From Marinobacter salexigens (GTDB lineage: Bacteria; Pseudomonadota; Gammaproteobacteria; Pseudomonadales; Oleiphilaceae), in NCBI RefSeq assembly GCF_002806945.1, contig NZ_NIHC01000005.1, forward strand, positions 1 to 64,000: a stretch of DNA of 64,000 bases, read 5' to 3'. The number at the start of each line of letters is the position of its first letter. Positions within the stretch are counted from its first letter, which is position 1. Of the stretch, positions 36,756 through 45,922 are shown piece by piece. The notes beneath the pieces were generated by a model. It was not told the origin of the DNA and did no database searches. It saw only the letters and a program-made list of their open reading frames with translations. Both the position numbers and the translations under genes were made by a program.

Positions 36756-39368
36756 TTACTGGGCCGACGGCACAAAAGGAGGCCGCTCACCTTCACCAGC
36801 CCTGCGCCGAAGCTGTGCAAAGGCAAGAAGGCCGAGCAAGAGCAGTGCCGGAATGAACATTAACTCTTTTGGCGGGCGCGGGTTTGGCACCTGCACCACA
36901 TCAACTGTCCAGCCAAAACCCAACCCGGCTTTTTCTGCATCGCTACCAAAGTTGACAAAATCAACGTTCATAACATCGCCGGCCTCGGACACCTCCAACC
37001 CAGCAGCCGCCAATCGCTGCTCTGGTGTATCAGCTGCAGGTAATGGCAACTTCAGGTACTTGGACACATCCTCACCCGAAAACGACATGCCAGTGGCCTG
37101 CAACACGATAGCCTGATCCGGGGCAATATCATCGATATGCTCCATCAGCTCTGAACCGGGACGATCAATGGCGGGCGGGTATATTTCATCCCACCAAAAG
37201 CCGGGGCGGAACAGCGTAAAGGTAATCAGCAGAAGGCCAATGGTTTCCCACCAACGGGTTTTGGTAAACCAGAAGCCCTGAGTGGCTGCCGAAAACACCA
37301 GCATGGCAGTCACAGCACTAAACACCGTCACCAACAAGTCAAACCACCCTGTCAGCCCAATCAACAACAACTGAGTATTGAAGATGAACATAAAAGGCAA
37401 AATGGCGGTTCGTATATCGTAGGTGAAGCCCTGTATACCCGTTCGTATTGGATCTGCCCCGGATATCGCTGCGGCAGCATAGGCAGCCAGCCCTACTGGC
37501 GGCGTGTCATCCGCCAAGATCCCGAAGTAAAATACAAACAAGTGAACGGCAATCAAAGGCACCAACAAACCGTTTTCTGCACCCAGTGTTACAATAACCG
37601 GCGCCATGAGGGTAGACACCACAATGTAGTTAGCCGTAGTCGGTAGCCCCATCCCAAGTATCAGGCTGATAACTGCAGTGAAAGCCAGCATCAGCAGCAG
37701 ATTACCGCCGGAGATGAACTCAACAAACTGAGTCATTACCAAGCCGATACCGGTCAAAGTAACCGTTCCCACTACAATGCCTGCAGTAGCTGTAGCCACA
37801 CCAATACCCACCATGTTGCGAGCACCGGTGACCAGCGACTGGGCCAGATCCAGGCCTCCCTGTTTCAGCCCACCCGTGTAATTACCACTGTTCTTGAAAA
37901 AGGCCTTCAGTGGGCGCTGGGTAATGATGATAAACACCATGAACACGGTAGCCCAAAAGGCCGATAGCTGTGGCGAGAAGCGCTCCACTGTCAGGCACCA
38001 GACCAGCACAACGACTGGCAACAGAAAGTACAACCCGGTTTTTACCGTGGGCCCGACTGGTGGCAGCTGCTCCATGAGTGAATCCGGAGCATCCTCCTCC
38101 AGATCGGGAAAGCGCGAGCCGTAGCCCACAAGCCCGACATAAATAGCCACCAGAAGCGGCGCAAGTATCCACATGGCGGCGCTGCCGAACACGCCTTTCA
38201 TCCAGCCAACTCCATAATATACGGCCAGAGTCAACACACTCAGCCCCAAGAGAAGCATTACCCACACGAGCATACGCTGGGCGAGGGTCGGCTTGTTCTG
38301 GCGCTCAACCCCCTTCATATTCATCTTGCAAGCTTCCAGGTGCACAATATAAATGAGCGCCACGTAGGAAATCATCGCCGGCAAAATGGCATGCTTGATC
38401 ACTTCAAGGTAGGAAATACCCACGTACTCAACCATCAAAAATGCCGCCGCACCCATGATGGGTGGCGTTAACTGCCCATTGGTTGAGGCTGCCACCTCGA
38501 CCGCGCCAGCTTTGGTGGCCGGGAAGCCCACCTTTTTCATTAGCGGAATGGTGAAGGTTCCCGTGGTAACTACGTTTGCAATGGAGGAGCCGGAAATAAC
38601 ACCACTGAGACCACTGGCGACGACCGCCGCTTTTGCAGGCCCTCCACGCATGTGGCCAAGCATGGCGTAAGCCACCTTGATAAAGTAATTTCCCGCTCCA
38701 GCGCGTTCTAGCAAAGCGCCAAACAGAACGAACAGGAAGACAAAACTGGTAGACACACCCAGAGCAACACCGAATACACCTTCGGTGCCAAGCCACTGGT
38801 GCGATGCGAGCTTGTTCAGGCTTGCTCCTTTGTGGGAAATCACATCCGGCATGTAGGGGCCGGCAAGGGAGTAAACAATGAATACACCCGCAACAATCGT
38901 AAGGGGAAGGCCCAGCGCGCGGCGGGTAGCCTCAAGCAACAGCACAAGCCCGGTCAGGGCCACTACAAGGTCCTGCGTGTTAGGTGAGCCCGGACGGCTT
39001 GCTAACTGGTCATAAAAAACATACAGGTATGACGCCGTAGCCGCTGCCGCTAGTGCGAGTATCCAGTCAAAGACAGGCACTTTATTGACGTGCCTGCCTC
39101 GAATCATTGGAAATGCCGCAAATGCCAGGAATGAGGCGAACGCCAAGTGAATCGAACGCGACTCTGTAGAGTTGAGCACGCCAAATTCAAAAATATAGGG
39201 TAATGGTGATGCTATCCAAAGCTGGAAAAGAGACCAGAGCAAAGGAACAACAAAAAGAATGATCGCAGCAGATCCGGTAGCAGCCCTTCCACCGGATTCG
39301 GTTTGAAGAAACTCCTCCACCTTCTGCTTATCGATGCCATCCCCGACTCTCGGGTCGCTATTGGTCAT
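36756..39368 (-). CDS. TRAP transporter fused permease (4TM/12TM, TAXI-associated)
   Basis: An 870-residue inner-membrane protein joining the small DctQ-like part and the large DctM-like part in one chain, as is usual for TAXI-type TRAP systems. Residues about 30-190 form the small part; the large part follows with GSSIANVVTTGTFTIPLMKK and ILGMGLPTTANYIVVSTLMA, typical of the family, and DDTPPVGLAAYAAAAI. A soluble segment of about 110 residues precedes the last helix and includes SFSGEDVSKYLKLPLP. It works with the binding protein encoded 87 bases upstream. The substrate is unknown; characterised homologues take up dicarboxylates or glutamate-like acids. Confidence 0.9.
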   Translation of the reverse strand: MTNSDPRVGDGIDKQKVEEFLQTESGGRAATGSAAIILFVVPLLWSLFQLWIASPLPYIFEFGVLNSTESRSIHLAFASFLAFAAFPMIRGRHVNKVPVFDWILALAAAATASYLYVFYDQLASRPGSPNTQDLVVALTGLVLLLEATRRALGLPLTIVAGVFIVYSLAGPYMPDVISHKGASLNKLASHQWLGTEGVFGVALGVSTSFVFLFVLFGALLERAGAGNYFIKVAYAMLGHMRGGPAKAAVVASGLSGVISGSSIANVVTTGTFTIPLMKKVGFPATKAGAVEVAASTNGQLTPPIMGAAAFLMVEYVGISYLEVIKHAILPAMISYVALIYIVHLEACKMNMKGVERQNKPTLAQRMLVWVMLLLGLSVLTLAVYYGVGWMKGVFGSAAMWILAPLLVAIYVGLVGYGSRFPDLEEDAPDSLMEQLPPVGPTVKTGLYFLLPVVVLVWCLTVERFSPQLSAFWATVFMVFIIITQRPLKAFFKNSGNYTGGLKQGGLDLAQSLVTGARNMVGIGVATATAGIVVGTVTLTGIGLVMTQFVEFISGGNLLLMLAFTAVISLILGMGLPTTANYIVVSTLMAPVIVTLGAENGLLVPLIAVHLFVFYFGILADDTPPVGLAAYAAAAISGADPIRTGIQGFTYDIRTAILPFMFIFNTQLLLIGLTGWFDLLVTVFSAVTAMLVFSAATQGFWFTKTRWWETIGLLLITFTLFRPGFWWDEIYPPAIDRPGSELMEHIDDIAPDQAIVLQATGMSFSGEDVSKYLKLPLPAADTPEQRLAAAGLEVSEAGDVMNVDFVNFGSDAEKAGLGFGWTVDVVQVPNPRPPKELMFIPALLLLGLLAFAQLRRRAGEGERPPFVPSAQ

Positions 39369-39455
39369 AGCAGAATCCTGTAAGAGGGAAACAATAGATT
39401 AATTAAGGCTGCGGGCAGAATTCGCCCGCAGCTATTTCATGCGCCTGGGATCAGA

Positions 39456-40439
39456 TTACTCAATCAGGCCGGCTTCTTTGTAGTACTTGGCTGCGCCAGG
39501 GTGCAGCGGAGCACTCAAGGCATCTGAAACCATTTCTTCCTTCTTCAGGTTTGCGAAAGCTGGGTGCAGACGCTTGAAGCTGTCGAAGTTTTCAAATACC
39601 GCTTTGACAACCTCGTAAACTACTTCGTTAGGCACATCCGTTGAAGAAACAAAGGTTGCCGCCACGCCGAAGGTGGTTACGTCGTTATCAGAGCCACGGT
39701 ACATGCCTCCGGGAATGACCGCCTTCCGGTAATACGGGTTGTCATCAATCAGTTTTTTAGCTGAATCGTTGTATACGTTCACCAGAACGCTGTCACACGA
39801 TGTGGTTGCTTCTTTGATTGCACCAGAAGGGTGACCGACCGTGTAGAAGAAGGCATCAATGTTGCCATCACACAGAGCCTGAGATTGCTCTGCAGCCTTT
39901 AGCTCGGCAGCCAGAGAGAACTTGTCCATGGTCCAGCCCATTTCGTCCATCAGAACCTCAGCTGTGGCACGCTGGCCTGAGCCTGGGTTACCAACAGAAA
40001 CCCGTTTGCCAGCCAGGTCTTCAAAGTTCTTGATACCTGAACCCTTGCTGGCGACAACAGTAAACGGCTCCGGGTGCAGGGAGAACACAGCACGCAGATT
40101 TGTGTTGGCACCACTGTCTTTGAACTGGCTGGTGCCATTGTAGGCGTGGTACTGCCAGTCAGATTGAGCAACCGCAAGATCCAGTTCGCCCTGGCTGATC
40201 GCGTTCAGGTTGTAAACAGACCCACCCGTACTTTCTACAGAGCAGCGAATACCGTGCTCTTTACGATCCATATTAACCAAGCGGCAAATAGCGCCACCTG
40301 CCGGGTAATAAACGCCGGTAACACCACCGGTGCCGATAGTAACAAAACGTTGCTCCTGTGCGGAAACAGCTGTGGAGGCAGCGCCCAGAGTAACAGCCGC
40401 AGCAACTGCGAATGCAGAGGCTTTAAGTTTCAGTGTCAT
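39456..40439 (-). CDS. TAXI family TRAP transporter solute-binding protein
   Basis: A 327-residue periplasmic protein with a signal peptide ([16 protein letters not shown], mature EQRFVT after a Gln). [20 protein letters not shown] is the TAXI N-terminal signature, and [19 protein letters not shown] forms part of the ligand cleft. It hands its ligand to the fused permease encoded immediately downstream. The ATG at 40439 is chosen because AAGGAA lies 8 bases upstream; the ATG three codons earlier overlaps that site. Confidence 0.92.
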   Translation of the reverse strand: MTLKLKASAFAVAAAVTLGAASTAVSAQEQRFVTIGTGGVTGVYYPAGGAICRLVNMDRKEHGIRCSVESTGGSVYNLNAISQGELDLAVAQSDWQYHAYNGTSQFKDSGANTNLRAVFSLHPEPFTVVASKGSGIKNFEDLAGKRVSVGNPGSGQRATAEVLMDEMGWTMDKFSLAAELKAAEQSQALCDGNIDAFFYTVGHPSGAIKEATTSCDSVLVNVYNDSAKKLIDDNPYYRKAVIPGGMYRGSDNDVTTFGVAATFVSSTDVPNEVVYEVVKAVFENFDSFKRLHPAFANLKKEEMVSDALSAPLHPGAAKYYKEAGLIE

Positions 40440-40578
40440 GTCAATCATTCCTTATTGTCATCGTTGTATTCAACTACCCGCCTGAAGACTCGGGCAAGCA
40501 TCGCGCTCAAATTAGAACATAGACCACTTTACGCGATAAATAAAGTCTTGATTCGCACGCTAACCGATTGAGCAGACA

Positions 40579-40610
40579 ACAAAAAAGCCCGCAGTTAGCG
40601 GGCTTTTATT
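40579..40610. terminator. Intrinsic terminator of the RND exporter operon
   Basis: AAAAGCCCGC / GCGGGCTTTT forms a 10-bp stem with a 5-base loop. On the minus strand it is followed by TTGTTG after the T run, placing it directly past the stop of the RND gene. Confidence 0.88.
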
Positions 40611-40626
40611 TCAGCTGCTACCAATT

Positions 40627-43011
40627 CTATTTTGCAGCGCGTGACTTGGCGATCATATGATCCGGCCGCAGCAGGAATCGTGCGAGCGCAGGCAGAAGCC
40701 AGATGGCTCCAATCATATTCCACAGGAACATGAAAAACAGCAAGAAGCCCATATCTGCCTGGAACTTGATTGGCGAGAAGATCCAGGTCACCACTCCAAG
40801 CCCCAGCGTAACACCCGTAAACATGACAGCCTTACCGGTTGAGCGCAGAGTTTCAAAGTAGGCTTCCTGAAGCGGCTTGCCTTCCAACAGATACCTTTCG
40901 AGCTTGCTATAGATATAGATACCGTAGTCCACACCAATACCTACACCAAGAGCAATTACCGGGAGGGTCGCCACTTTGATGCCAATACCCGACACAGCCA
41001 TGATCGCCTCACAAAGGATCGACGTTAGCCCCAGTGGGACAACAATACACAACACAGCCCGCACAGAGCGGAAGGTCGCAAAGCACAAGAGGCTCACCAC
41101 GCTGTATACAAGGATAAGCATCATATCCTTGGCACTGGCAATAACCTCATTGGTGGCCGCTTCAACCCCGGCGTTACCCGCCGCCAGTAAGAAGGTGTGC
41201 TCATCGTTGCTGTTTTCCCCGGCAAATTTCTCAACCCTCTCAACCACAGTTTCCAGGGTTTCTGCCTTGTGGTCTTCAAGGAACACCAGCACCGGTGTCA
41301 GGCTGCAACTGGTGTTGATTAGCCCAGACGGCGCCTCACGGATAGACGCGTTTATGATGGTCTGGTTGCGGGAGATCTCATACCACTTCCAGTTACCCTC
41401 GTTAAGTGCCTTGGTAACAATTTTGGAAACATCGGCAAGCGAAGCAGACGACTGGACACCCGGGGTGTTCTGGAGTTCCCACTGCAAGGAATCCATAGCT
41501 CGCAGAACATTGTACTGGGTGCATTGTTCTTCCGGCGTCTTGACCATCACAACCAACACATCAGCACTCGTAGAGTAATTATCGATGATATAGGCGTTAT
41601 CCAGGTTGTAGCGCGAATCGGCACGAAGTTCAGGGGCGCCCTGGTCCAGATCTCCAACTTTCAGATCCTGCTTGTGGTAAAGCCCAAGACCCAAGCCGAC
41701 CACAGCAATAAGTAGTGAAATCGGCGCGACGCCAGGGTGGGCAAAGTAGGACATCAAACGCCACTTGCGATCTTGCTTTTCACCCTGGTTCTGTACGTGA
41801 CGAATACCGCCTTTGGAGATTCCAAGGTAGGACATGATCAGTACATGGAGCACCAGATTGGTGAGGATTACAAAGGCCACACCCAAACCAGCCGCAATAG
41901 CAAGATCACGGATAACGTCTATCTCGATGAAGAACAGCGTGAGGAAGCCGAATGCGTCGGAAATCAGCGCTAGCATCCCCGGAATATACAATGCACGGAA
42001 TGCCAGGCGAGCGGCAGTTACCGCATCAAAGCCTTTAGCAGCTTCCACTGCCATGGCGTTTACAATTTGCACGCCATGGCTGATGCCAATGGCAAATACA
42101 AGGAAAGGTACCAGTACCGAGTATGGATCCAGCCCATAGCCCAGAAGTCTCAGGGCGCCTAACTGCAGAAACACGGCCACAATAGAGGTAAAAACAGGCA
42201 CCAGCGTACCTTTGATGCAACGGGAGTACCAGAACAGCAGCAAGGTTGTCAGAAGAATGGTGATACCAGCAAACCAGGCAATCGAACCAATACCCTCAAT
42301 CAAATCCCCAACTTTTTTAGCAAAGCCGACAATGTGAATTTTTATATTGGGGTTTTGTGCCTCGTATTTATCTCGTATTTTTTCTTCCAACTCTCGAGAG
42401 AAGGTTGCGTAATCCAACGGCTCACCGGTTTCCGGGTTCCTCTCATAAAGAGGCGCATACACGATCGTGGATCGGAAGTTATCTGATACCAGCCGCCCCA
42501 CTTCGTTGGAGCGAAGTATGTTCTGGCGCAGGTTTTCCAGGCTGGCAGGTGAGCCGTCGTAGTCATCGGGAATAACGATACCGCCCTGAAATCCTTGTTC
42601 TGTTACCTCCACCCAACGAACGTTCGATGTCCAAAGGGTTTTCAACCCCGAACGATCGACACCATTAAGATAAAAAACCTCATCGGTGATCTGCTTCAGA
42701 GTTTCCATGTACTCTGCGGAGAAGATATCACCGGTTTTGGTTTCCACAGCAATACGCACAAAGTTGCCAAGGTTTTCCAGGTCATTCCGGTGATCCAGCA
42801 TGTTGATAATGTATGGGTGCTCAAGCGGAATCATCCGCTCAAAACTTGCATCCGGCTGGATTTTTACAGCGTTATAGCCCAAAAACACCGTTAAAAGCAG
42901 AAAACCTATTAGGATCACCGCACGATTATTAAAAATCAGGCGTTCCAAAAATGGCTCTGCCTTGGGCGTGGTCAGGTAGTGCTCACCCCTGTCATGGTTC
43001 GGGTTGGACAT
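40627..43011 (-). CDS. RND/MMPL family transporter
   Basis: A 794-residue polytopic exporter of the hydrophobe/MMPL branch of RND proteins, with one N-terminal helix, a periplasmic loop, a block of five or six helices, a second periplasmic loop and a second block. ALGVGIGVDYGIYIYSKLER in the second block, and FAIGISHGVQIVNAMAVEAA in the first, are the conserved helix motifs carrying acidic or polar proton-relay residues. No membrane-fusion protein gene accompanies it. It lies in one operon with YCF48-like and DUF1329 genes, a set repeatedly seen in marine gammaproteobacteria and thought to move lipids or other hydrophobic compounds across the envelope. Confidence 0.88.
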   Translation of the reverse strand: MSNPNHDRGEHYLTTPKAEPFLERLIFNNRAVILIGFLLLTVFLGYNAVKIQPDASFERMIPLEHPYIINMLDHRNDLENLGNFVRIAVETKTGDIFSAEYMETLKQITDEVFYLNGVDRSGLKTLWTSNVRWVEVTEQGFQGGIVIPDDYDGSPASLENLRQNILRSNEVGRLVSDNFRSTIVYAPLYERNPETGEPLDYATFSRELEEKIRDKYEAQNPNIKIHIVGFAKKVGDLIEGIGSIAWFAGITILLTTLLLFWYSRCIKGTLVPVFTSIVAVFLQLGALRLLGYGLDPYSVLVPFLVFAIGISHGVQIVNAMAVEAAKGFDAVTAARLAFRALYIPGMLALISDAFGFLTLFFIEIDVIRDLAIAAGLGVAFVILTNLVLHVLIMSYLGISKGGIRHVQNQGEKQDRKWRLMSYFAHPGVAPISLLIAVVGLGLGLYHKQDLKVGDLDQGAPELRADSRYNLDNAYIIDNYSTSADVLVVMVKTPEEQCTQYNVLRAMDSLQWELQNTPGVQSSASLADVSKIVTKALNEGNWKWYEISRNQTIINASIREAPSGLINTSCSLTPVLVFLEDHKAETLETVVERVEKFAGENSNDEHTFLLAAGNAGVEAATNEVIASAKDMMLILVYSVVSLLCFATFRSVRAVLCIVVPLGLTSILCEAIMAVSGIGIKVATLPVIALGVGIGVDYGIYIYSKLERYLLEGKPLQEAYFETLRSTGKAVMFTGVTLGLGVVTWIFSPIKFQADMGFLLFFMFLWNMIGAIWLLPALARFLLRPDHMIAKSRAAK

Positions 43012-43057
43012 TCAAAAGCCCCTCTATTATTTATTCAGTTGTTGCCGCATCAGGGCG

Positions 43058-44206
43058 TTATTGGAGGTTCTTTCCGCGGGCGTCGGTAATTTTCACGCCG
43101 CTTTCACCTACGACAAGAAGGTTGGTACCGGTTACCGGAACAACACTCATAATACCGGCCCGATCGTTTCGGAAATGCTCACGAAACGTTTCTGCGCCAT
43201 TAGTGCTCATAAGTACTGCACCACCATTCCCGACCAGAGTAATCCGACCATCGTCAGCTACGGCGCCATCGTTAAGCGTCGCACCTGCACTGTTTGGAAC
43301 CATTCGCCAACTCTTCCCGAGATCTGTTGAAAACAACATGTTGCCACGCAGACCAAAGGCTAGAAGTTCATTAACCCGGCCAGTTCCGATCACGCCAAAC
43401 AAAGAGCCCTCATAAGGGCTTTCCCGGCGCTCCCATGTATCCCCACCATCTACTGAAATATGGATCTGCCCTGCCTCTCCAACAATTGCAAGCGCGCCGC
43501 CAGTAATAGGGGCAATGCTGTTGAGGTGGAAGTTCTGTGCGTTCTCGATTTGTGCCGCCCAATCACTCCAAGTCTGGCCGCCGTCCTCTGTGCGCAGGAT
43601 CATGCCATAAGCGCCTACGACAAATCCGTGCTGGTCATCTTCAAACCAGACACCCAGTAGCGGGTTTACCGGACCGATATCCAGGTCTGACTGCATGTTT
43701 TCTAAGATAAAAAACAAGTCATCCATCGCCCACTCAAGATCTGCTTTCTCGGAATCCGGAGCCGCTTCAATACGCTCTTCCATGGCAGCAATCTGATCTT
43801 CCATGCTCGCAATCGCCAGCTCGGCCGCGTCCGTGCCAGTTAGCTGTAGACTCCAGTTCTCACCGCCATCTTCGGTATGCAGCACCACTCCGCTGTGGCC
43901 AACCGCCCAGCCCTGGCTTTCATTACCAAAATCTACAGCCGTCAGGGTAACGGACACAGGCACACTACCCTGAACCCAGGTTTGCCCGTTATCGTCCGAG
44001 TATATGATGTGCCCCCTTTCCCCAACCGCAACTATGCGGTCGCCCGTGCGAACTGCGTCGTTAAGGAGGTTCGTAGAAGCCAAATCGGTTTGCCGCGCGG
44101 GGGTTTCAATAATATCCGGCAGCGCAAACGCCGTTGGCGCCACCCAAACCATGGAAAGCCCGAGACAGGCCGCCCCGAGAGTCTTGCACATCAACCTTTT
44201 AGCCAT
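43058..44206 (-). CDS. Exported YCF48-like beta-propeller protein
   Basis: The 382-residue protein has a signal peptide (LGLSMVWVAPTAFA) and repeated BNR/YCF48 units: YSDDNGQTWVQGS, HTEDGGENWSLQL, RTEDGGQTWSDWA, SVDGGDTWERR and STDLGKSWRM. A charged helical insertion at residues about 125-165 (MEDQIAAMEERIEAAPDSEK) interrupts the propeller. The homologous plant and cyanobacterial protein assists photosystem II assembly, but in heterotrophs the fold is used elsewhere; here it sits between the DUF1329 and RND genes and is probably a periplasmic partner. Confidence 0.85.
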   Translation of the reverse strand: MAKRLMCKTLGAACLGLSMVWVAPTAFALPDIIETPARQTDLASTNLLNDAVRTGDRIVAVGERGHIIYSDDNGQTWVQGSVPVSVTLTAVDFGNESQGWAVGHSGVVLHTEDGGENWSLQLTGTDAAELAIASMEDQIAAMEERIEAAPDSEKADLEWAMDDLFFILENMQSDLDIGPVNPLLGVWFEDDQHGFVVGAYGMILRTEDGGQTWSDWAAQIENAQNFHLNSIAPITGGALAIVGEAGQIHISVDGGDTWERRESPYEGSLFGVIGTGRVNELLAFGLRGNMLFSTDLGKSWRMVPNSAGATLNDGAVADDGRITLVGNGGAVLMSTNGAETFREHFRNDRAGIMSVVPVTGTNLLVVGESGVKITDARGKNLQ

Positions 44207-44355
44207 GCAAATTGCCTATTGTGTTGTTTTAACTGTATGTCTCTGGCCGGAAGTACCGGCAATAAACGGCAAACAAACCGGCACTTGGGGTTACCGGCAT
44301 GTGATATCTCGACCTCAAGCAGCGAGACTGGTGCTACCAACAAAGAGTGCGCGCC

Positions 44356-45744
44356 TTAGCGAACACTCCGACGGCGCAGGGAAGCCGGTGAATAGTAACG
44401 CTTGTTCGGAACGTCGTCAGTAAGGACCCGTGTATTGGGCTCTTCCGTATCAAGGCCAAGTACGTGATAGCGGCGGGCCTGTAAATCATGATAGACGTCC
44501 AGAACCGTCCACACACCTGGAAGTTCATAATAATTTTTTGCCATGCCCATGGTTACACGCCACAACTCGTCACGACCATCATACTGATCCAGCAAAACCG
44601 TGTTCCAGCTGTCTTCATCCACGTAGAAGCGGCGCTTGCCGTATATATGCCGAGCCCCCTCTTTCAGCGTGGCCTCAACCACGTGCACACGGTGAAGTTC
44701 CCAGCGTGTGAGATCCGGATTCAAGTGCGATATGCCGAGTATTTCGGAATAGGGTGTACCTTTTTCGCCGATGCGGTAGTTGTTATACGGAATGTAAATT
44801 TCCTTCAATCCCTCGTAAGACCAGTTGTACCGATCCAGAGCGCCGTTGAAAATATCCGAATCATCCGCTGTGCGAAGGTTATCTGCAGATGCAATGGGCG
44901 AATCATAACCGAGGTTGGGAGCCCTTCTTACCCGGCGCTGCCCAGCGTTATAGCCCCAGCCATTTCTTGGGCTGACGACCTGGTTCAGGGTTTCATGGAT
45001 AAGAATGGCACTGCCTGCAAGTCGTGGTGGAGACTGAGTGAAAGAGATGTAATAAAATATTACGTTATCCAGTTCACTCTCTCCTCCCTCAGGGTTATAG
45101 AAGTTGAAAAATGCTTCCTGTTGAGAGGTCACCAGCGAGTAGTTACCGTTAGTTTGGACAGCAACCTCACTGGAGCGACGCGTACCTGAAATTCCACGCC
45201 AACGCGTCAGATGATTCCAGATAACCTGCCAGGCTTTTTCCTCGTTATTGCCACTCAGAATCGGAAAAGGGTAGCCGCCATAAGCACCTTTGAGACCTTC
45301 ACCCTTACCAACAATCTGTGCTTCAACGGCATTCTCACGGGTGTTCTCCGCAACCCAATCAGGTATTGCGTGAGTGCGGCGGGATTTGTATACCGGCACG
45401 CGAAAGCTGGTGGGATAGGTTTCAAACATTGCCAGAACGCCGTCCGACAAATGCTCAGCATACTGGTCTTTATTGGACGCATTGATGGTGAAAAGCACTT
45501 CATCGTTCGGGAAGGGGTCAATGTGATGCTGGCCCGATCCGTTATAGCCAGCCGGCGGCTCTGAGAGACCTCCAGTCCATGCCGGAATTGTGCCTGATTC
45601 ATTCCCGGACTTTATGGAACCGAACGGGGTAAGATCCCGGCCGAGACGGGAAGCTTCACTGGGAGAAACTGCAGCCCAGGAAGGCGCTGATGCTATCGAG
45701 AGGGCGAGCAGGCCCCCGAGTATCGCACTCTTTTTATAATTCAT
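44356..45744 (-). CDS. DUF1329 family exported protein
   Basis: A 462-residue protein with a signal peptide (LGGLLALSIASAPSWA) and the DUF1329 opening VSPSEASRLGRDLTPFGSIK, IPAWTGGL and the tyrosine-rich C-terminal half (YGKRRFYVDEDSWNTVLLDQ). The family has a LolB-like fold and is usually paired with a DUF1302 outer-membrane beta-barrel. No DUF1302 gene lies beside it here. The ATG at 45744 is preferred to an upstream TTG. It is the first gene of the DUF1329-YCF48-RND operon; the 149-base gap to the next gene is larger than the other. Confidence 0.9.
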   Translation of the reverse strand: MNYKKSAILGGLLALSIASAPSWAAVSPSEASRLGRDLTPFGSIKSGNESGTIPAWTGGLSEPPAGYNGSGQHHIDPFPNDEVLFTINASNKDQYAEHLSDGVLAMFETYPTSFRVPVYKSRRTHAIPDWVAENTRENAVEAQIVGKGEGLKGAYGGYPFPILSGNNEEKAWQVIWNHLTRWRGISGTRRSSEVAVQTNGNYSLVTSQQEAFFNFYNPEGGESELDNVIFYYISFTQSPPRLAGSAILIHETLNQVVSPRNGWGYNAGQRRVRRAPNLGYDSPIASADNLRTADDSDIFNGALDRYNWSYEGLKEIYIPYNNYRIGEKGTPYSEILGISHLNPDLTRWELHRVHVVEATLKEGARHIYGKRRFYVDEDSWNTVLLDQYDGRDELWRVTMGMAKNYYELPGVWTVLDVYHDLQARRYHVLGLDTEEPNTRVLTDDVPNKRYYSPASLRRRSVR

Positions 45745-45870
45745 AGATTGCCCTGAATTCAACTGGAAGCCTGTAGAAAGGCTTTTTTATTATTGCCTGA
45801 CGGAAAACAGGCTTTCTGAAAGATTAACCGATCCGTCAAGGTTGTCTATCGACCGAAAGTGCGATTTTGT

Positions 45871-45906
45871 AACTGGCTGCATGCAGGGCTTCACATGCAG
45901 CCAGTT
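45871..45906. repeat. Perfect 13-bp inverted repeat downstream of pepN
   Basis: AACTGGCTGCATG and CATGCAGCCAGTT surround a 10-base loop. There is no T tract on either side, so it is not a classical terminator. It lies between the pepN stop and the DUF1329 gene and might stabilise the pepN 3' end or bind a protein. Confidence 0.6.
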
Positions 45907-45922
45907 CCTACCGTGTCTACGT

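Noticed and set aside
45763..45922. Hidden DUF1302 gene upstream of the DUF1329 gene
   Set aside because: The gap is far too short and has no beta-barrel-like frame.
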